DNA from: Diploptera punctata
Lineage: Eukaryota > Arthropoda > Insecta > Blattodea > Blaberidae
Direction of reading: 5' to 3'
Assembly (NCBI GenBank): GCA_030220185.1
Contig: JASPKZ010000423.1
Span: forward strand, 1,784,001 to 1,848,000
Length of the DNA stretch: 64,000 bases
Shown: positions 33,546 through 45,956 of the stretch, in pieces
Layout of the letters: the number at the start of each line of letters is the position of its first letter
Numbering within the stretch: the stretch's first letter is position 1
Program-made: the position numbers and the translations under genes
The notes under the pieces: model-generated
Told to the model about the DNA's origin: nothing
Databases searched by the model: none
Seen by the model: only the letters and a program-made list of their open reading frames with translations

Positions 33546-33620
33546 CTCTCGAATAGTGAAGTGGTCTTGCATGCTTGTATGGAATACGATTGGTCCACGG
33601 TTCGATTCCTGGTTCAGACA
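33546..33620 (+). ncRNA. tRNA-like gene, right end
   Basis: Plus-strand copy of the left unit with about ten differences, mostly in the anticodon arm. Followed by a run of seven T, a good Pol III stop. Confidence 0.6.
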
Positions 33621-34059
33621 TTATTTTTTTCTTTTCACAATATCATTGTAATATTATAGTTACTTAATATATTTCATTAAAATGTTCTGATATTATTGTT
33701 TTGTTAGGAAACATTATCCCTAGTCGCGATGGTCACATATGTTATATTGTGTTTATGAAATTTACTACGTGTTTTTTTATTCACATCCATTTTAAAATAT
33801 ACAGTGCTTGTATTCCTAGGTTACGTACAACTGTGTACATTTTGTGAACTTTGATAGGTTTCGTACAAACGTGGGGTACATATAAATTCTCTATGTACGA
33901 TTAAGGTTTAATAATAAACTAAATTTCCAGTTACACTTAGCCGGGACTATCCGAATTACGCAGAACTGAGATCAATATAAAGCAGGTTCAACCAGTCTCT
34001 TTTATAACCTTCTCGATATCCTCCTCCCAATTCTTCCTCGGCCTTTCATTGCACATTCT

Positions 34060-34465
34060 ACTGTCATAATATCCTTATCTTGAAGAATCTCCCAGGGAAG
34101 CGCAGTGATGTACCAAGACCGTGTCCAAACAATATACATCTGCGCTAATAACTGCACATAACTAAAATCCAACGTCAAATATCTCATTTAAACTACAGGT
34201 AATAATAGAATTACTGATTTGATGATTGGATATATTTACAACCACACCGCGCCCCTCCTCAATCCACTGCGCTTCGTTCAAGCTGGGACGTCCGTCTACT
34301 TCGCACAATGACTTGCCATTGCTGGGTTCTGGCTTCGATTTCTATGCCTCGCAGTTAAAAGTGGAAGATATTTTTTTTTTGGACAAGACCTTTGTACACC
34401 GTAACGCTTGTCTGGGAGTAATTTAAATGTAGGTTTCGACAATGGTTAATAGTTCCCTTGTTAGT
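34060..34465 (+). repeat. repeat U1 copy 2
   Basis: See 22250-22680. Here the gccattgctgggttctggct block lies in the opposite orientation to copy 1, so one copy was rearranged. Confidence 0.55.
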
Positions 34466-34517
34466 ACAGATCTCTCATAACCTGTTTTTCACACACTACG
34501 AATAGTTTAATCTTAAA

Positions 34518-34694
34518 CATCTTCTTCTTCTTCTTCTTCTTCTTCATCTTCTTCTTCTTCATCTTCTTCTTCTTCATCATCCTCATCTTCATCTTCTTCT
34601 TCATCTGCATCTTCATCTTGATCTGCATCTTCATCTTATTCTTCTTCATCTGCATCTTCATCATCATCATCATCTTCTTCTTCTTCTTCTTCTT
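34518..34694. repeat. (TTC)n/(ATC)n array, tail of LINE D
   Basis: Irregular trinucleotide array adjoining the minus-strand LINE 3' end, matching the GAA-rich tail seen at 20670. Confidence 0.85.
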
Positions 34695-34965
34695 CACGGG
34701 CTAGGTAAATTGCCTGCTCCGCCTCACAATTGTTCTGTCCATATTTTAACTGGCCTTCCTAAATTCCTTGAACCTCTTGGCTTGTAGTTAAATGCTGCTT
34801 TTGGTAACCTTGTTATATCTAAACCATTTATCTCTTTTTGATTTTATCATTCAATGGATATATATTTAACTCTGTTACTATATCTTCATTCCTTATCCGA
34901 TCCAATCTTCTGCAGCCTTTTGTTCTTCTAAGGAAGTTCATTTCTTAAACTTTTAATATCATCAA
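34695..34965 (-). mobile_element. LINE family D, 3' end
   Basis: Reverse complement encodes LRRTKGCRRLDRIRNE, the ERFNIT/FNYKPRGSRN and GRPVK.W blocks found at 20310-20648, and ends ggcggagcaggcaatttacc. Frameshifted. Confidence 0.75.
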
Positions 34966-35082
34966 TTATCACTGGGTTACCATGGTACTACAGTTCGAAT
35001 ACCTCGTTATTGGTTCCAATTATCAACTCCCATTTTCCCTAATTAGACCATGCATGTATTATTCTCAATGTATATATATATT

Positions 35083-35422
35083 GTCCACCGCTGTGGTCTC
35101 GAGGTAGCGTGCTGCCTTGTCACGCAGCAGGCCCGGGTTCGATTCCCGTTCGGGACAGGCTCCTGGGTGAGGTTTTTTTCGGGGTTTTTCTTCACTTGTA
35201 AGACAAATGTCAGGAAGCGTAGGGCCCAATGGTCCCCGAAAATCATCCGGCCATCATCATCATCCTTATCATTATCATCATCATCATCATCATCCTTCAC
35301 AGGCGTGGAAAGCAACGGGAAGCTACCACACCTATAATTCCCTAATAAATCTGAAAAGCATAGCATGAAAATGCTATGATTGCAGTGAAAGACCTGCCCT
35401 CGGGCAGAATTACAATGGATGC
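35083..35422 (+). mobile_element. SINE family A, near full-length
   Basis: The head GTCCACCGCTGTGGTCTCG...TTGTCACGCAG...GGTTCGATTCCCG resembles tRNA-Asp(GTC): the CTTGTCACGC and T-arm strings match. Body: gtgaggttttttcgg, gtaagacaaatgtcaggaag, (ATC)n. The 3' end is gtgaaagacctgccctcggg with hairpin CTGCCC/GGGCAG and ATGGATG. Confidence 0.9.
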
Positions 35423-35522
35423 ATATATATTTTAAATAGATCTTGTTTAATTGATAATAATAATATTATTATTATTATTACATTATTTATTATTATTATG
35501 CTTATTACTACCAATAAGGAGC

Positions 35523-35815
35523 ACCCCGTAACGTAGTTGATTAAGGCAATATGCTACAAGCCGAAAGATCAAGGGTTCGATTCCCGGTCGGGTCAGGATT
35601 TTTATAGCCTACTGGTCCAATCCTTCTGGCGGCACCATGGCCCTGGTGTCGACTCAGCCTCTAACGGAAATTAGTAGCAGATTTTTTTCTGGTGTAAAAG
35701 CGGTCATCACGCAGATATGACAACCCGGCTGATAAATAATGCCGAATGTTCTGAAAAGTGGGAACCTTAACCTCCTACTACTCCAGAAAGGTCTCCTGGC
35801 GTCTGTCGTGGGATC
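35523..35815 (+). mobile_element. SINE family D copy
   Basis: tRNA-like head with B box gggttcgattcccggtcgg; body ctctaacggaaattagtagc and aaaagtgggaaccttaacct; end gtgggatcacttta, then an ATT array (35826-35885). Confidence 0.8.
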
Positions 35816-35822
35816 ACTTTAC

Positions 35823-35878
<56 letters not shown>

Positions 35879-35884
35879 GTTATT

Positions 35885-36053
35885 GGTAGGACAAGGATGA
35901 GTTAGGAGAATAACATTAAACATGATTTGAGGGATGTAGATTATACAGGAGATGATAGAATATCATTTTCTCAGGATAGGTATGTATGGAGAGCTAATGT
36001 GCGCGCAGTTATGAATCTACGGGTTTGATAATGACAGTGAGATACTATAGTTA

Positions 36054-36055
<2 letters not shown>
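35885..36055 (+). mobile_element. LINE family A, short 3' end
   Basis: Only the last 170 bases (gagttaggagaataacatta to tttgataatgacagtgag), followed by (ATT)n at 36058-36137. Confidence 0.7.
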
Positions 36056-36139
<84 letters not shown>

Positions 36140-36770
36140 CGAAAATGGAGCGGAAACCTAAGATTTAATGTTAGAAGATCAGAGAGGTATAATAGAGGAT
36201 TTGAGAATTTGAGTATTTGGAGGTAAAATAGATAAAGAGGATAGACAAGAAAGTATAATTAAGAACAGAATAAACAAAGGTTAGCAAAAACAGCAATTTT
36301 AAAAGGTGTCCTATGGAACAGACGTACAACCAGGGAAAGTAAGTTAAAATATACAATTCAATATTGAGAAGTACTGTCAAATATGATGTTGAAGCATGGA
36401 AATTCAACAAAAACTTTGAACAGAATCTTATGTCGATGTAAATGGATTTCTTGAAGAGAGCAGCAAGATGTTCAAAATTAGAAAATATAAGAAATAAAGT
36501 CATACGAGAAAAAATAAGTATTAACTATTCAACAATAGATTATATAAGGTAAAATCATTTATATTGGTATGGGAATGCATGGCGAATACAAGAAGAAAGG
36601 TTACCCAGAATAACATTGGAAGGGTGTTCACCTGGAAGATGAAAGAAAGGAAGACCTGGAAACTCGTGGATGTAAGAAATAAGAACTGGAATGAGAACAA
36701 GAGGACTGAGGACATGAAGTGGATGGAAAGGACCGAGTGGAGAAGGAAAATAGTACTTTAGGCACAGAAA
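36140..36770 (+). mobile_element. LINE family C-like fragment
   Basis: Blocks: DKEDRQESIIKNRINK, LRSTVKYDVEAW, MDFLKRAARCSKLENIRNKV and EDMKWMERTEWRRKIVL. The same order is read on the minus strand at 54780-55741. Confidence 0.75.
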
Positions 36771-36798
36771 TATGTGTAACATTAAAAATCTCAATACT

Positions 36799-37932
36799 AA
36801 GTAACTAACGCACTGGTACTATCGAACCCGTAGGTTCATGACCGCGCAGACATAAGCTCTCCATATATCCCTATCCTGAGCCAATATTTTCCAATCACTC
36901 CCTGTATAATATACTTCCCTGAAATCATAGTTAATGTTATTCTCCCACCTCATTCTTGGTCTATCAACTGGGCGTTTTCCCTCTGGTTTTCCTACAAGAA
37001 GCTTCCATTTACTTATTTCATTCCCAATTCGTGCCACATGTCCTGCCAATCGCAGTCTACGAGACTTAAGTGTTCTCATTATATCTGGATTCCTATAAAG
37101 ACCATGTAATTCACTGTTATGCAGCCTTCTCCATTCACCTGTCTGTTCATCTCTCTTTTATCCAAAAACTTTCCGAAGAACTTTATTCTCAAATACTCGT
37201 AATCTCCTTTCCTCCCTTAAAGTAAGAGTCCATGTTTCGCAACCATATAATATAACTGATAGAGTAATAGTTTTATATATTTTCAGTTTAACGTTTTTTG
37301 AAAGGAGTTGGGAAGTCAACAGTTTCTGTAATGGATAATAGCATGCATTTCCAGAATTGAGCCTATGTTTAATTTCCTTGTGCATCTCATTCCTGTTTGT
37401 GATTATTGTTCCTAGGTATTTGAATTCCGCCACTTCCTAAAAAATTCCCTCATTTGTCATTAGCTGTCCATTTCCATTATATAATGTATTTCTATGTGTG
37501 AGCATATATTTAGTTTTATTGATATTTATTTCCAGTCCCAATTTCTTAGTGTTACTCAGTAGTGTGTGCGTGTTGGCCTTTAGTATCTCCTCGCTATCGG
37601 CCAATAGTAATAAATCATCAGCATAAACCAACAGCTTATTAATATTATTGAGTTGTCGGCCTTCTTCATTCTCTAAAGATTTGATGGCATGCTCTAGTAC
37701 AAAATTAAATAGTAGAGGAGATAGTGCATCTCCTTGCTTTCAATCCATTGTGGATTTCAACAGTATCCGAAAACTATTTGCCTACACGCACCCTACTCTT
37801 TGTGACATTTAGACACATTCGTATAAGTCTAACTAACTTTTTAGGAATTCCGAACTCTAGCAGGATACTATATAACTTCTCCCTCTTAATTGAATCGTTT
37901 AAATTTTTTAAGTCTACGTATAATTGATATCC

Positions 37933-37935
<3 letters not shown>
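36799..37935 (-). mobile_element. LINE family A, longest copy, RT to 3' end
   Basis: On the minus strand: RT-domain segment QGDALSPLLFNFVLEHAI (near 37700-37745), catalytic box VYADDLLLLADSEE (37580-37630), EININKTKYM, EFKYLGTIITNRN, YKTITLSVILYGCETWTLT and SRRLRLAGHVARIGNE, with the family end at 36799. Open pieces 37437-37631, 37158-37433 and 36819-37079 are separated by single stops or shifts. It shows the family's RT box most clearly. Confidence 0.85.
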
Positions 37936-37964
<29 letters not shown>

Positions 37965-38345
37965 CTTCTTCTTCTTCTTCTTCTTCCTTCCAAGCATTAG
38001 GCCAAGGCCTGTTACGATCCTATAGAACATTTTCCCTCCAGCGTTTCATAGGACGTCCTCTTGGTATATAATTATAAATAGCTTTGAGGATCCGATTTGA
38101 ACTCATTCTTTCTAGATGATGTTTCCAATTTAGTTGGTACTGTTTAACATATTCCAAAATTGGCGTAGTCTTCAATTCTTTTAAGATATCGGTGTTCCTT
38201 TTCCGATCCCATCTGGTGTAACCCGCTGATTGATGTACAGTACCATTATATGCCCATTTATTTTATAAAATCTGTCTTAGGCTAAAAATCTGATCTGTTG
38301 TAGACCTGTTTCTTCCAGATCCACATTGATGATCTCCTATTAAAA
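37936..38345 (-). mobile_element. LINE family G 3' end with (CTT)n tail
   Basis: The array 37936-37986 reads as (GAA)n on the minus strand and follows 'ggccttggcctaatgcttgg'. Coding blocks GRPMKRW, a HHLERMSSNRILK-like stretch and RWDRKRNTDILKEL are visible. The same tail junction occurs near 61490-61515. Confidence 0.65.
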
Positions 38346-38410
38346 ATATCTATATAAATAATAATAATAATAATATAATAATAATAATCATAATAATAAT
38401 TATTATTATT

Positions 38411-39430
38411 AAGCCTACTACTACTTCTACGAAAAACTGCTGACTATTACTTTTCTACATCATAAGACAAATACTGACATGGCAGAAGAATAAAGATAAC
38501 TAACATATCCCGTTAGTTCATAACCAATAGCAATCAGAATTCCCCGACAGACGATTCACTACATACCTCATTGGAAGAGACTTCACAAGTAGTGGTTAGA
38601 GATTTCAACAGGCACTTGAGATTATGAATTCAAAAGCAACTTTAATGGAAATTTAAGGGTAAAATGGGATCTTATCAATGGCCCCAGAGTTACAATCTGG
38701 TCATGTAAGTTATTTACTGGTAGTATTAGAATTATTTATAATATTTATTATTAGCTTAATTTTATAAATGGTAGTGCTTGGAAGGATGCTGATAATAGGT
38801 TTTATTTTTATTACTACTAATATTACGTATTAATGGTAATATAAGTATTGTACTACTAGCTCTACAGTTGTTATATTGCCAGTCTTATTATCCTCCTAGA
38901 TTTTCGTGGAGGCATATAGAATGCATACTTTTTTCCACGCCAGATAATGTTGAATTTCAAATAGAAGAATAAATAAAACATGAAGCAAAAATTTGGCTAA
39001 AAGAACGAATGTGCTTAAAAAAAGGAAGGAAGAAAAGACAGAGAAAACAGCCTCCATAAGATAGCGCATGCTAATATTTGTGATATGCTTTTGTTGATAA
39101 ATAAAATAATATATTATTTCGTTTGAAACTTTAAAATAATATTTCTTATACTTATCTTCTACTTCACGGAACGATAGACTGCTGTTAGAGCAAATCTTCC
39201 ATTTAAGTATCCTCAGTGTTATGTTCAGGGATTTATAATGCATATTGACATTGTCGTGTTGATTGTGGAAGAATCCTGTAGAAGAACCTTGATTCTAATA
39301 GTTCATTGTTTTACAAAACAGACGTGTTTGTATAACTTTGAGATAAGAGTATAACTTATTATAGCCCAATAAGTTTCCACACAATAACACAAATTTAAGT
39401 GAATTAGAATACATACATATATATATATAT
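38411..39430. other. unassigned AT-rich sequence
   Basis: About 1 kb with no recognisable element; the minus-strand frame 38896-39243 has no motif. Confidence 0.5.
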
Positions 39431-39436
39431 ATATAT

Positions 39437-39885
39437 TGTGCCGGTTCGCTCAGGGTAGAATATGATCACCCAGGGATGTTTATATTATACACTTATTATT
39501 TCAGTTTATTGGATAAATTTTGTATACACAATGTGTATTTACAGAGTTTTATACTTCACTATCTCGGAGTGGAGTTGATGAACTACTTCCGCCCACGTGT
39601 TTTAATATCACCTTCGCGAGCGGTTACTAAAGAACTTGACTATTGCAGAACGTAGGAGCGTGAGGGTTTTCACACGCGTCCTTGCCTTATAAGGGCGATG
39701 ACTCCTCCCATAAGTCGCCACCCCACTCCGAGTGTATATGTTATTCATTATAGCTTAGAGGGGTAGGTACCATTCGTTTGGGTTTCTATGTTGGTAATAG
39801 ACTCGTGTGCACGTTTTGTGCGCCTTCCAGTTATTACAATTAATGGTACGTTTTAATACTCACGAGTCTATTACTTCTTGCCACA
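39437..39885. repeat. LTR (left; 3' LTR for minus-strand element)
   Basis: 449 bp, TGTGCCGG...TTGCCACA, about 93% identical by eye to 43667-44114. Contains the promoter-like palindrome ccttataagg. Confidence 0.9.
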
Positions 39886-42169
39886 TAATGCCCATATGAG
39901 ATTCTATCTAAATTTTCTACTGAACAAATTTTGTAGAACTCATATTCATCTCTCATTCAAAGCAATAAGATTCAACTTGTAACCTATTCTGAAAACATTC
40001 TCGTTTGGGTTCACTGACTGACGTATAAGAATAGTACCTTTCCCTTTCTAAGGCCTGAAGATAATACATAAATATACCTAAATAATACAAATTCCTTATA
40101 CTAGCTTATACATACAAATCAATTCATACCACTCACTCATTCATTCAAACCTTTTCACATTAACATATGATTCATCAATGTTTTGATTTCATATATAATT
40201 CCAGCTTTCTTGCTTTTGAATAGATTATACATCACTGTTTTACACTTTTAAATGACTTATGTGGCTATTTAAGCCCTGATAATAGATATTGTATCACTAA
40301 ATCACTTTTCACATTCACACGCAATTCTTGATGTGTCTTAAAATTAAAATCCTAATCTAATTTTACATTAATATGTACAGTGTGAATTATTCGGTGTTAT
40401 GAACCAATCATTTAAGTATATGTTTCATTTTCTCGGCTATATTTTCAAGGAATTTAAAAGTTTCATTAAATAAAATGCATTTATGTGGATCTGTGTCATA
40501 TTTGAGTCATAATAGAATATTAATATTTTTAATCAACTGTATGGTATCATAATTGTTCAAATATATGTAAAATACTTATTTTGGATTATATAAAAATCAT
40601 TTCGTTTATTCATGCAGATAATATTTTCGTTGTTTCCTTGTAAAGAGAGATTTATTCAGTCATAAATAGACGTAATTATCGCCTCATGTATATAAAAAAA
40701 GAATATTTAAGTTTTCCAATACAAAAATTTGTTTTACGGCTCCCGCATTTTATTTTTAGCATTATAGGCGCTTCACTATTTGTGATATGCTTTATGTATT
40801 TCCTATCGTTTTATTACATTGTGATCATTTGTATAGAAGTTATCATTCTCAATATTTTAATTTAAACATCTTTCGGCATATTAGCGTATTTAATTTGCCA
40901 AAGCAGAATTAGCTCTATAATTAATTGGTCAAACAACATTCCAGTCTTATGCGTGCAAAATCGTTTTACTCGGATACAGAATTATATAAGCATGTCAGCA
41001 TCGCTATTCCCTCAGCCGTAGTGACTATTTCATATATCATTAATAATACCATTTTAAATAAATAACATTCATCAATTAGATAATATTGGGTCACTTGCCC
41101 AAAAATATTACCTCACAAAATATTACGTAATACACAAATACAATTAGATGCCTCTTTGGTCATCATATAAATAATTTAATCCTGTATATAAAATCAATAA
41201 TCAATAAATTCCACACGCTTTCAATTATTAACGTCAATCGACCTGTTCATTAAGATGGATTAAGCTTCAACATCTTTCATTTACTGATATGCTTAGGATG
41301 TCTCCATTTTTTTCAAGAATAATTATATTCATATTAAAATCGTTCCACATGTTTGTTCAAAGAACTGTAATTATTATAAAGTTTTATAAAATCACAATGA
41401 CCTATCAAGCGTATGCTTACTGGATTTTTAAAAGTTTCCTTGGGAGCGTTAATCAACAAATTATCTGAGTATAAAATATTATAACTTTAAATTAGTTTTG
41501 ATATTTAAATCATTAGAGTATCTAGCTTTAGTTTGATGAGTCGGTAATGCAGCTTTCTGCACATGCGATTTAATTAAATATGCAAAAAAATATTCTCTCT
41601 CTTTCTATTTAATAGTTATTTATAGCTGTTTGACTCTTTTATTTAAGGTTTATTATCCACGATCCATCCTATTTTATAGTGATCAAAATTTTCTGAAATA
41701 TCTCACCCAGTTCTAGTTGAATGTAACCTTATTATATCATACATATGCTAACTTTTGCTATACGAGCGATATTAATATTTGCAAATATCATATTACTTGG
41801 CTAAATTATTATAGGTATTATCTACTGTGATAGCATGTTATTCGTATTTATTTTTAAGTTGATATTTAATTGAGTATCAATATATATAAGAGATGGGTTC
41901 TGCCCCTCTCTCATTCAAAGATGTACAATGCAGTATTCATTTCCTCATATTTAATTTTCTCAACCATTAAAGAATATAGTTAATTAATTATTTATCATAA
42001 TACAAGTAAATCTGCCTATTCATTAGTATTTTTGGTGTTCAATACCATTTTTTATACATATGCTTAACTATTTTAACTAATAAGATAATTATATTTCTAA
42101 TTTTCATATAGAGCTGGGTTCGATCCCGGGTAAGACTGGTTCATGTACACATTAAATTCGATCATCGAG

Positions 42170-43258
42170 TCAGTATTTCATTCTTTCATATTCGATTTCG
42201 CCCATAATGATGGCTAATCGTTTATCAAAATCATTTATATTATTTACTGTTTTATCGTTTATATTGCTGCAATCATTTCGCTCTATTTTCTCGTGTTTTA
42301 CAATCGCGTTTTGGGTTATATTACACCCTGGACGGTATGTAAATATTACGTTAGTTTGGAACCTACTTGTTGTACTGGACTCGATTCCTGAATTTGAAAT
42401 GACCAAATTGTTTGCAAAGAGGATTCTTGCAACCAATTTCGTCGATCGCTCATCACTGCACGTGGTTTCGAACCAAGGAACATCAGTTTTAGGTTCTTTC
42501 AAGTAATTCAAGTATTTATCTATTAAATATCTTTTCTTAGAATTATTCCTGTTTGCTACCTGCGTTGCGATTATGTTGCTATCGCCTAGCATTCCCCTCC
42601 GGCATATTTCAATTGTCTCACTTTTCTGGTATGTTCCAGGTAGATACTCATTTTCTGATGTTTCTTGTTTCGTGACAAATACATGAATATTTTTCAAGTC
42701 CCTTTCTTTAACTCCAAGTTCTCTCTCTACTATGTTAACATTAGAACATATATTTTCTAATTTATTTTCATTTTGCCCGATACTAGCTGCTGTGGAGTTA
42801 GCTACGGTTTCTATCTTCTCGCATATCTGACTACAATTTTCATTAGTTTGACCAGTTTCTAGAAGCTGGCCTCCATTTATTCTCTCACTTGTTTCAGAGA
42901 TTTCAATACAATTTTCTATATTACCTAATTCTTTAGTTTCGTGCTTTTCACTTCCTAACCCTATTTCATCTGCTGAATTTATTTCCACAATAGAAATATC
43001 TGTGTGTAGGGCCCTAGTATTTTCTTTGTTTTCTGCTCTTATATTGATTAACTCCCTATCTGCTGTGTCTAATATATTGATAGTGGTTTGCATGTTTGAG
43101 TTTAACGACTTTATATCTGTCGTTATGTCTTTTATCAACTGATATAGATCGAATAAGGAAATTTTTGGCTCCTGATTCCCCAATGCTATATCAACATGTG
43201 TACTTTCTGCTAAGGCTAATGGATCCTGACCACGTGCTCCTAGATCTACAGCAGCCAT
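42170..43258 (-). CDS. Gag-like protein of the LTR element
   Basis: Intact frame of about 362 residues beginning MAAVDLGARGQDPLALAES. I prefer this Met (43258) because of its AAAATGG context; an upstream in-frame Met at 43291 is also possible. Residues about 35-80 are predicted coiled coil by eye (heptad Leu/Ile: LIKDITTDIKSLNSNM). The middle is acidic and Asn/Glu-rich, the C-terminus has no CCHC knuckle. Position, 5' leader of about 400 bases after the LTR, and coiled coil fit a structural Gag protein, but no known Gag domain is recognised. The frame has stayed open although the LTRs have diverged by about 7%. Confidence 0.55.
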   Translation of the reverse strand: MAAVDLGARGQDPLALAESTHVDIALGNQEPKISLFDLYQLIKDITTDIKSLNSNMQTTINILDTADRELINIRAENKENTRALHTDISIVEINSADEIGLGSEKHETKELGNIENCIEISETSERINGGQLLETGQTNENCSQICEKIETVANSTAASIGQNENKLENICSNVNIVERELGVKERDLKNIHVFVTKQETSENEYLPGTYQKSETIEICRRGMLGDSNIIATQVANRNNSKKRYLIDKYLNYLKEPKTDVPWFETTCSDERSTKLVARILFANNLVISNSGIESSTTSRFQTNVIFTYRPGCNITQNAIVKHEKIERNDCSNINDKTVNNINDFDKRLAIIMGEIEYERMKY

Positions 43259-43645
43259 TTTAATTTGTTTTCCACACAGTAATAAAATCAAAGAGTGTTT
43301 ATATTACATAAAGAACAATTTTTTTTAGCACTTCAAAAATTTAGTTTACTTATTTACTCACTTTTTTATAAACTGGTAAGTAGTGTTGATTTACTGGTGT
43401 CTTGCGAGCTCCAACCGTTGTTTCTGCAATACCTTGCTCACCATTCATCGGCCGTAGTAAGATGATTCATCACTGTAGTTGCCATGTGCTGCGGACTCGG
43501 TTTATGTTTTCACAATAATTCACTCGGTAGGGAACATAGGCCTAAACCGCGTTGGTTCCATATGAATATTTTAGCACTGCAGGTCGAAACTATTCGTTGG
43601 GCGTTATGTGCCTATTAATGAGTCCACACTATTAGATTAATTCGA

Positions 43646-43664
43646 ACCTACCACGTGGGCGCCA
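43646..43664 (-). other. putative tRNA primer-binding site
   Basis: Minus strand TGGCGCCCACGTGGTAGG directly follows the LTR end CACA plus two bases. TGG at the start would pair with the CCA of a tRNA. Confidence 0.7.
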
Positions 43665-43666
43665 TG

Positions 43667-44114
43667 TGTGCCGGTTCGCTCAGGGTAGAATATGATCACT
43701 CAGGGATGTTTTAAATTATACACTTATTATTTTAGTTTATTGGATAAGTTTTGTAAGTACAATGTATGTTTACAGAGTATTTCACTTATCTTGGAGTGGA
43801 GTTGATGAGTTATTTGCGCCCACGTGTTTTAATATCACCTTCGTGAACGGTTACTGAAGAACTTGACTATTCCAGAACGTAGGAGCGTGAGAGAGTTTTC
43901 AAACGCGTCCTCGCCTTATAAGGGCGATGACTCCTCCCATAAGCTGCCACCCCACTCCGAGTGTATATGTTATTCATTATAGCTTAGAGGGGTAGGTACC
44001 ATTCGTTTAGGTTTCTATGTTGGTAATATACTCGTGTGCACGTTTTGTGCGCCTTCCAGTTATTACAATTAATGGTACGTTTTAATACTCACGAGTCTAT
44101 TACTTCTTGCCACA
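43667..44114. repeat. LTR (right; 5' LTR for minus-strand element)
   Basis: 448 bp partner of the left LTR, with small indels (for example gagagagtttt against gagggtttt). Confidence 0.9.
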
Positions 44115-44119
44115 ATATC

Positions 44120-45118
44120 AATAATTATAATTAAAATTATATTAAAATTTCACGTCTCTTTTTCAAGTAGTTTTTTAATTGAATTTTTAAATGCGAAAAA
44201 GAAATGCGACTTCCGATCACGGGCCGAGCGTTACCGAAGGTTTCTGAACATCTCCGTGACGTCACGGTTCACAAGAATCAATAATAACTATATATGCGAG
44301 ATACATCTTTTGCGGGTTTGTTAGGTTTTATAAGTGCATATTTAATTAATGCAAACAACTGTTCTGTAATGAAGTTTAGAGCTATTTTTAGATAATATTA
44401 GAGTATTGCAGGTAAATATAAACATGTATGGCAAATACATGGGCGTTTCTTTGAAAGGGCGTATATTGTGTCATAATACATTATTTTCCGTTCTGTATTT
44501 TTCTTCTACTTTCAAATATTTAGAACCAACTATGACATGAACACATGAACTATAAATGTTCATGTAGGGAAGATCCAATAATCTTCCAAAAACAGACACC
44601 TTAATGTTGATGCAGTTTGTTTCGAATTGTGAGGACCACATCTCTGCAGAGACGCTAAACTCCAGAATAGGCAGACAAATGTTGGATATGTGCCCTTTTT
44701 TATTTTAAGTAACCATGACTACACCATTAATTTCTTAAAATTATTACGTCAGATTACGATTTAGAACGGAAGGAAGAGAAGGATAGTTTATTTTTACATG
44801 GAATTTAACGTTGGATATATTTGGAGGACTGTTTTCAGGCGTACTACCACACAAAACTGAATTATGAGAGTAGACCTAAAGTCGAAGTTATTTCTAGTAA
44901 GAAATTGGCCATTCTTGTTCAAATAAATGAAGTTATCATAGAAATTATAGTTCAATAGAGAAGCTAACAATGTATTGGGATTAATCCTCTCTAAAAAATA
45001 AATACATATAAAACAAGTTCAAACTTCTGAAAGTGCAAACTGTTCAAATCTGGTGATACTGCAAATCCGATTCACCTACACGTAGATCTCTTCACAAATT
45101 ATTTAATATCCGAATTAT
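44120..45118. other. unassigned AT-rich sequence
   Basis: No element or gene recognised. Confidence 0.5.
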
Positions 45119-45123
45119 TTCGT

Positions 45124-45213
45124 ATATTACTTACATATCTTAAATTACATCCTATATTACTTATATACCTTAAATTACATCCCATATTACTTATATATCC
45201 TAAATTACAAATA
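45124..45213. repeat. 30-bp tandem repeat, three copies
   Basis: Unit atattacttatataccttaa...ttacatcc at 45124, 45154 and 45184. Confidence 0.9.
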
Positions 45214-45244
45214 TATTATTGTACAAAACGTGTGCATGCACCTG

Positions 45245-45415
45245 TAATATTATGTGAACACATCATCTTCATCAACAACAAAGATTAAGACCAATGGCCT
45301 CTTCCGATCTCATTATAGGTCGAATTGGTCCTTCCATCTCTTCAATGGTCTTCCCAACATTCTTCTCCCTATTGGTTTATAATTATACATTCTTCTTGGT
45401 ATGCGCTGTTAATTC
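45245..45415 (-). mobile_element. LINE 3' end fragment
   Basis: Minus strand: RRMYNYKPIGRRMLGRP then LKRWKDQFDL-like blocks, ending in a (GATGAA)-like tail at 45260. Confidence 0.6.
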
Positions 45416-45557
45416 ATTCGCAATACGTGATGAAGATAAGCGTTTTGATAATATTTTATTCTTTCACAGAGATTAAATATCTTATATATATATAGTTATA
45501 ATTAAATGTTTAACATTGAGCAATGCAAGCTTAATATGGTATGATAAGAAAAATAAA

Positions 45558-45628
45558 TGCCTGGACGGGATTCGAACCCGGATCTCTGAGTCTGTACCTC
45601 AGCGTGATATCCATTACACTACCAGGCG
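45558..45628 (-). ncRNA. tRNA-like gene, left
   Basis: Same sequence as 18764-18834 except for the D-arm (agtgtaatgg, atatcacgc). Confidence 0.6.
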
Positions 45629-45956
45629 AATCCAATTCAAATACTTACTTTTCTTATATATGTATTATATTCTCCATTATTACTAGATGTCGCGAGAACT
45701 CTCTGAGATCCGGGTTCGAATCCCGTCCAGGCATTTATTTTTTTTATCATACCATATTAAGCTTAAATTGCTCAATGTTAAACATTTAATTATAACATCT
45801 ATAAAGCGCCACTGCTATAACGTAAAAATATTCTCTTTAATTTGCTTACTTGTTACAGTCAGCTACTAGTTGGCAGTGAAGACCGAGTTTTGCGACATCT
45901 AGTAATAATGGAGAATATAATACATATATAAGAAAATTAAGTGTTTGAATTGGATT

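Larger units (their letters stand above)
33352..33658. repeat. palindromic element with two divergent tRNA-like ends
   Basis: The outer 110-120 bases at each side are inverted copies: ends tataatatta, then gaaaagaaaaa, then the tRNA-like sequence. The central 85 bases are not clearly paired. Design is the same as the array at 18487-19460, but the sequence differs. Confidence 0.85.
39437..44114 (-). mobile_element. LTR retrotransposon without visible pol
   Basis: Two LTRs of about 449 bp enclose 3.78 kb. Reading the minus strand, a primer-binding-like TGGCGCCCACGTGGTAGG starts two bases after the 5' LTR (43664 leftwards), followed by one Gag-like ORF. The rest (39886-42169) is AT-rich with no protease, RT or integrase motif and no good polypurine tract next to the left LTR. 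ATAT flanks both sides, a possible but low-complexity 4-bp target duplication. Best read as a non-autonomous or internally decayed element; superfamily not determined. Confidence 0.8.

Noticed and set aside
42207..42506. Plus-strand frame of 99 residues in the LTR element
   Set aside because: Antisense to the Gag-like frame, and the primer-binding site sets the element on the minus strand.
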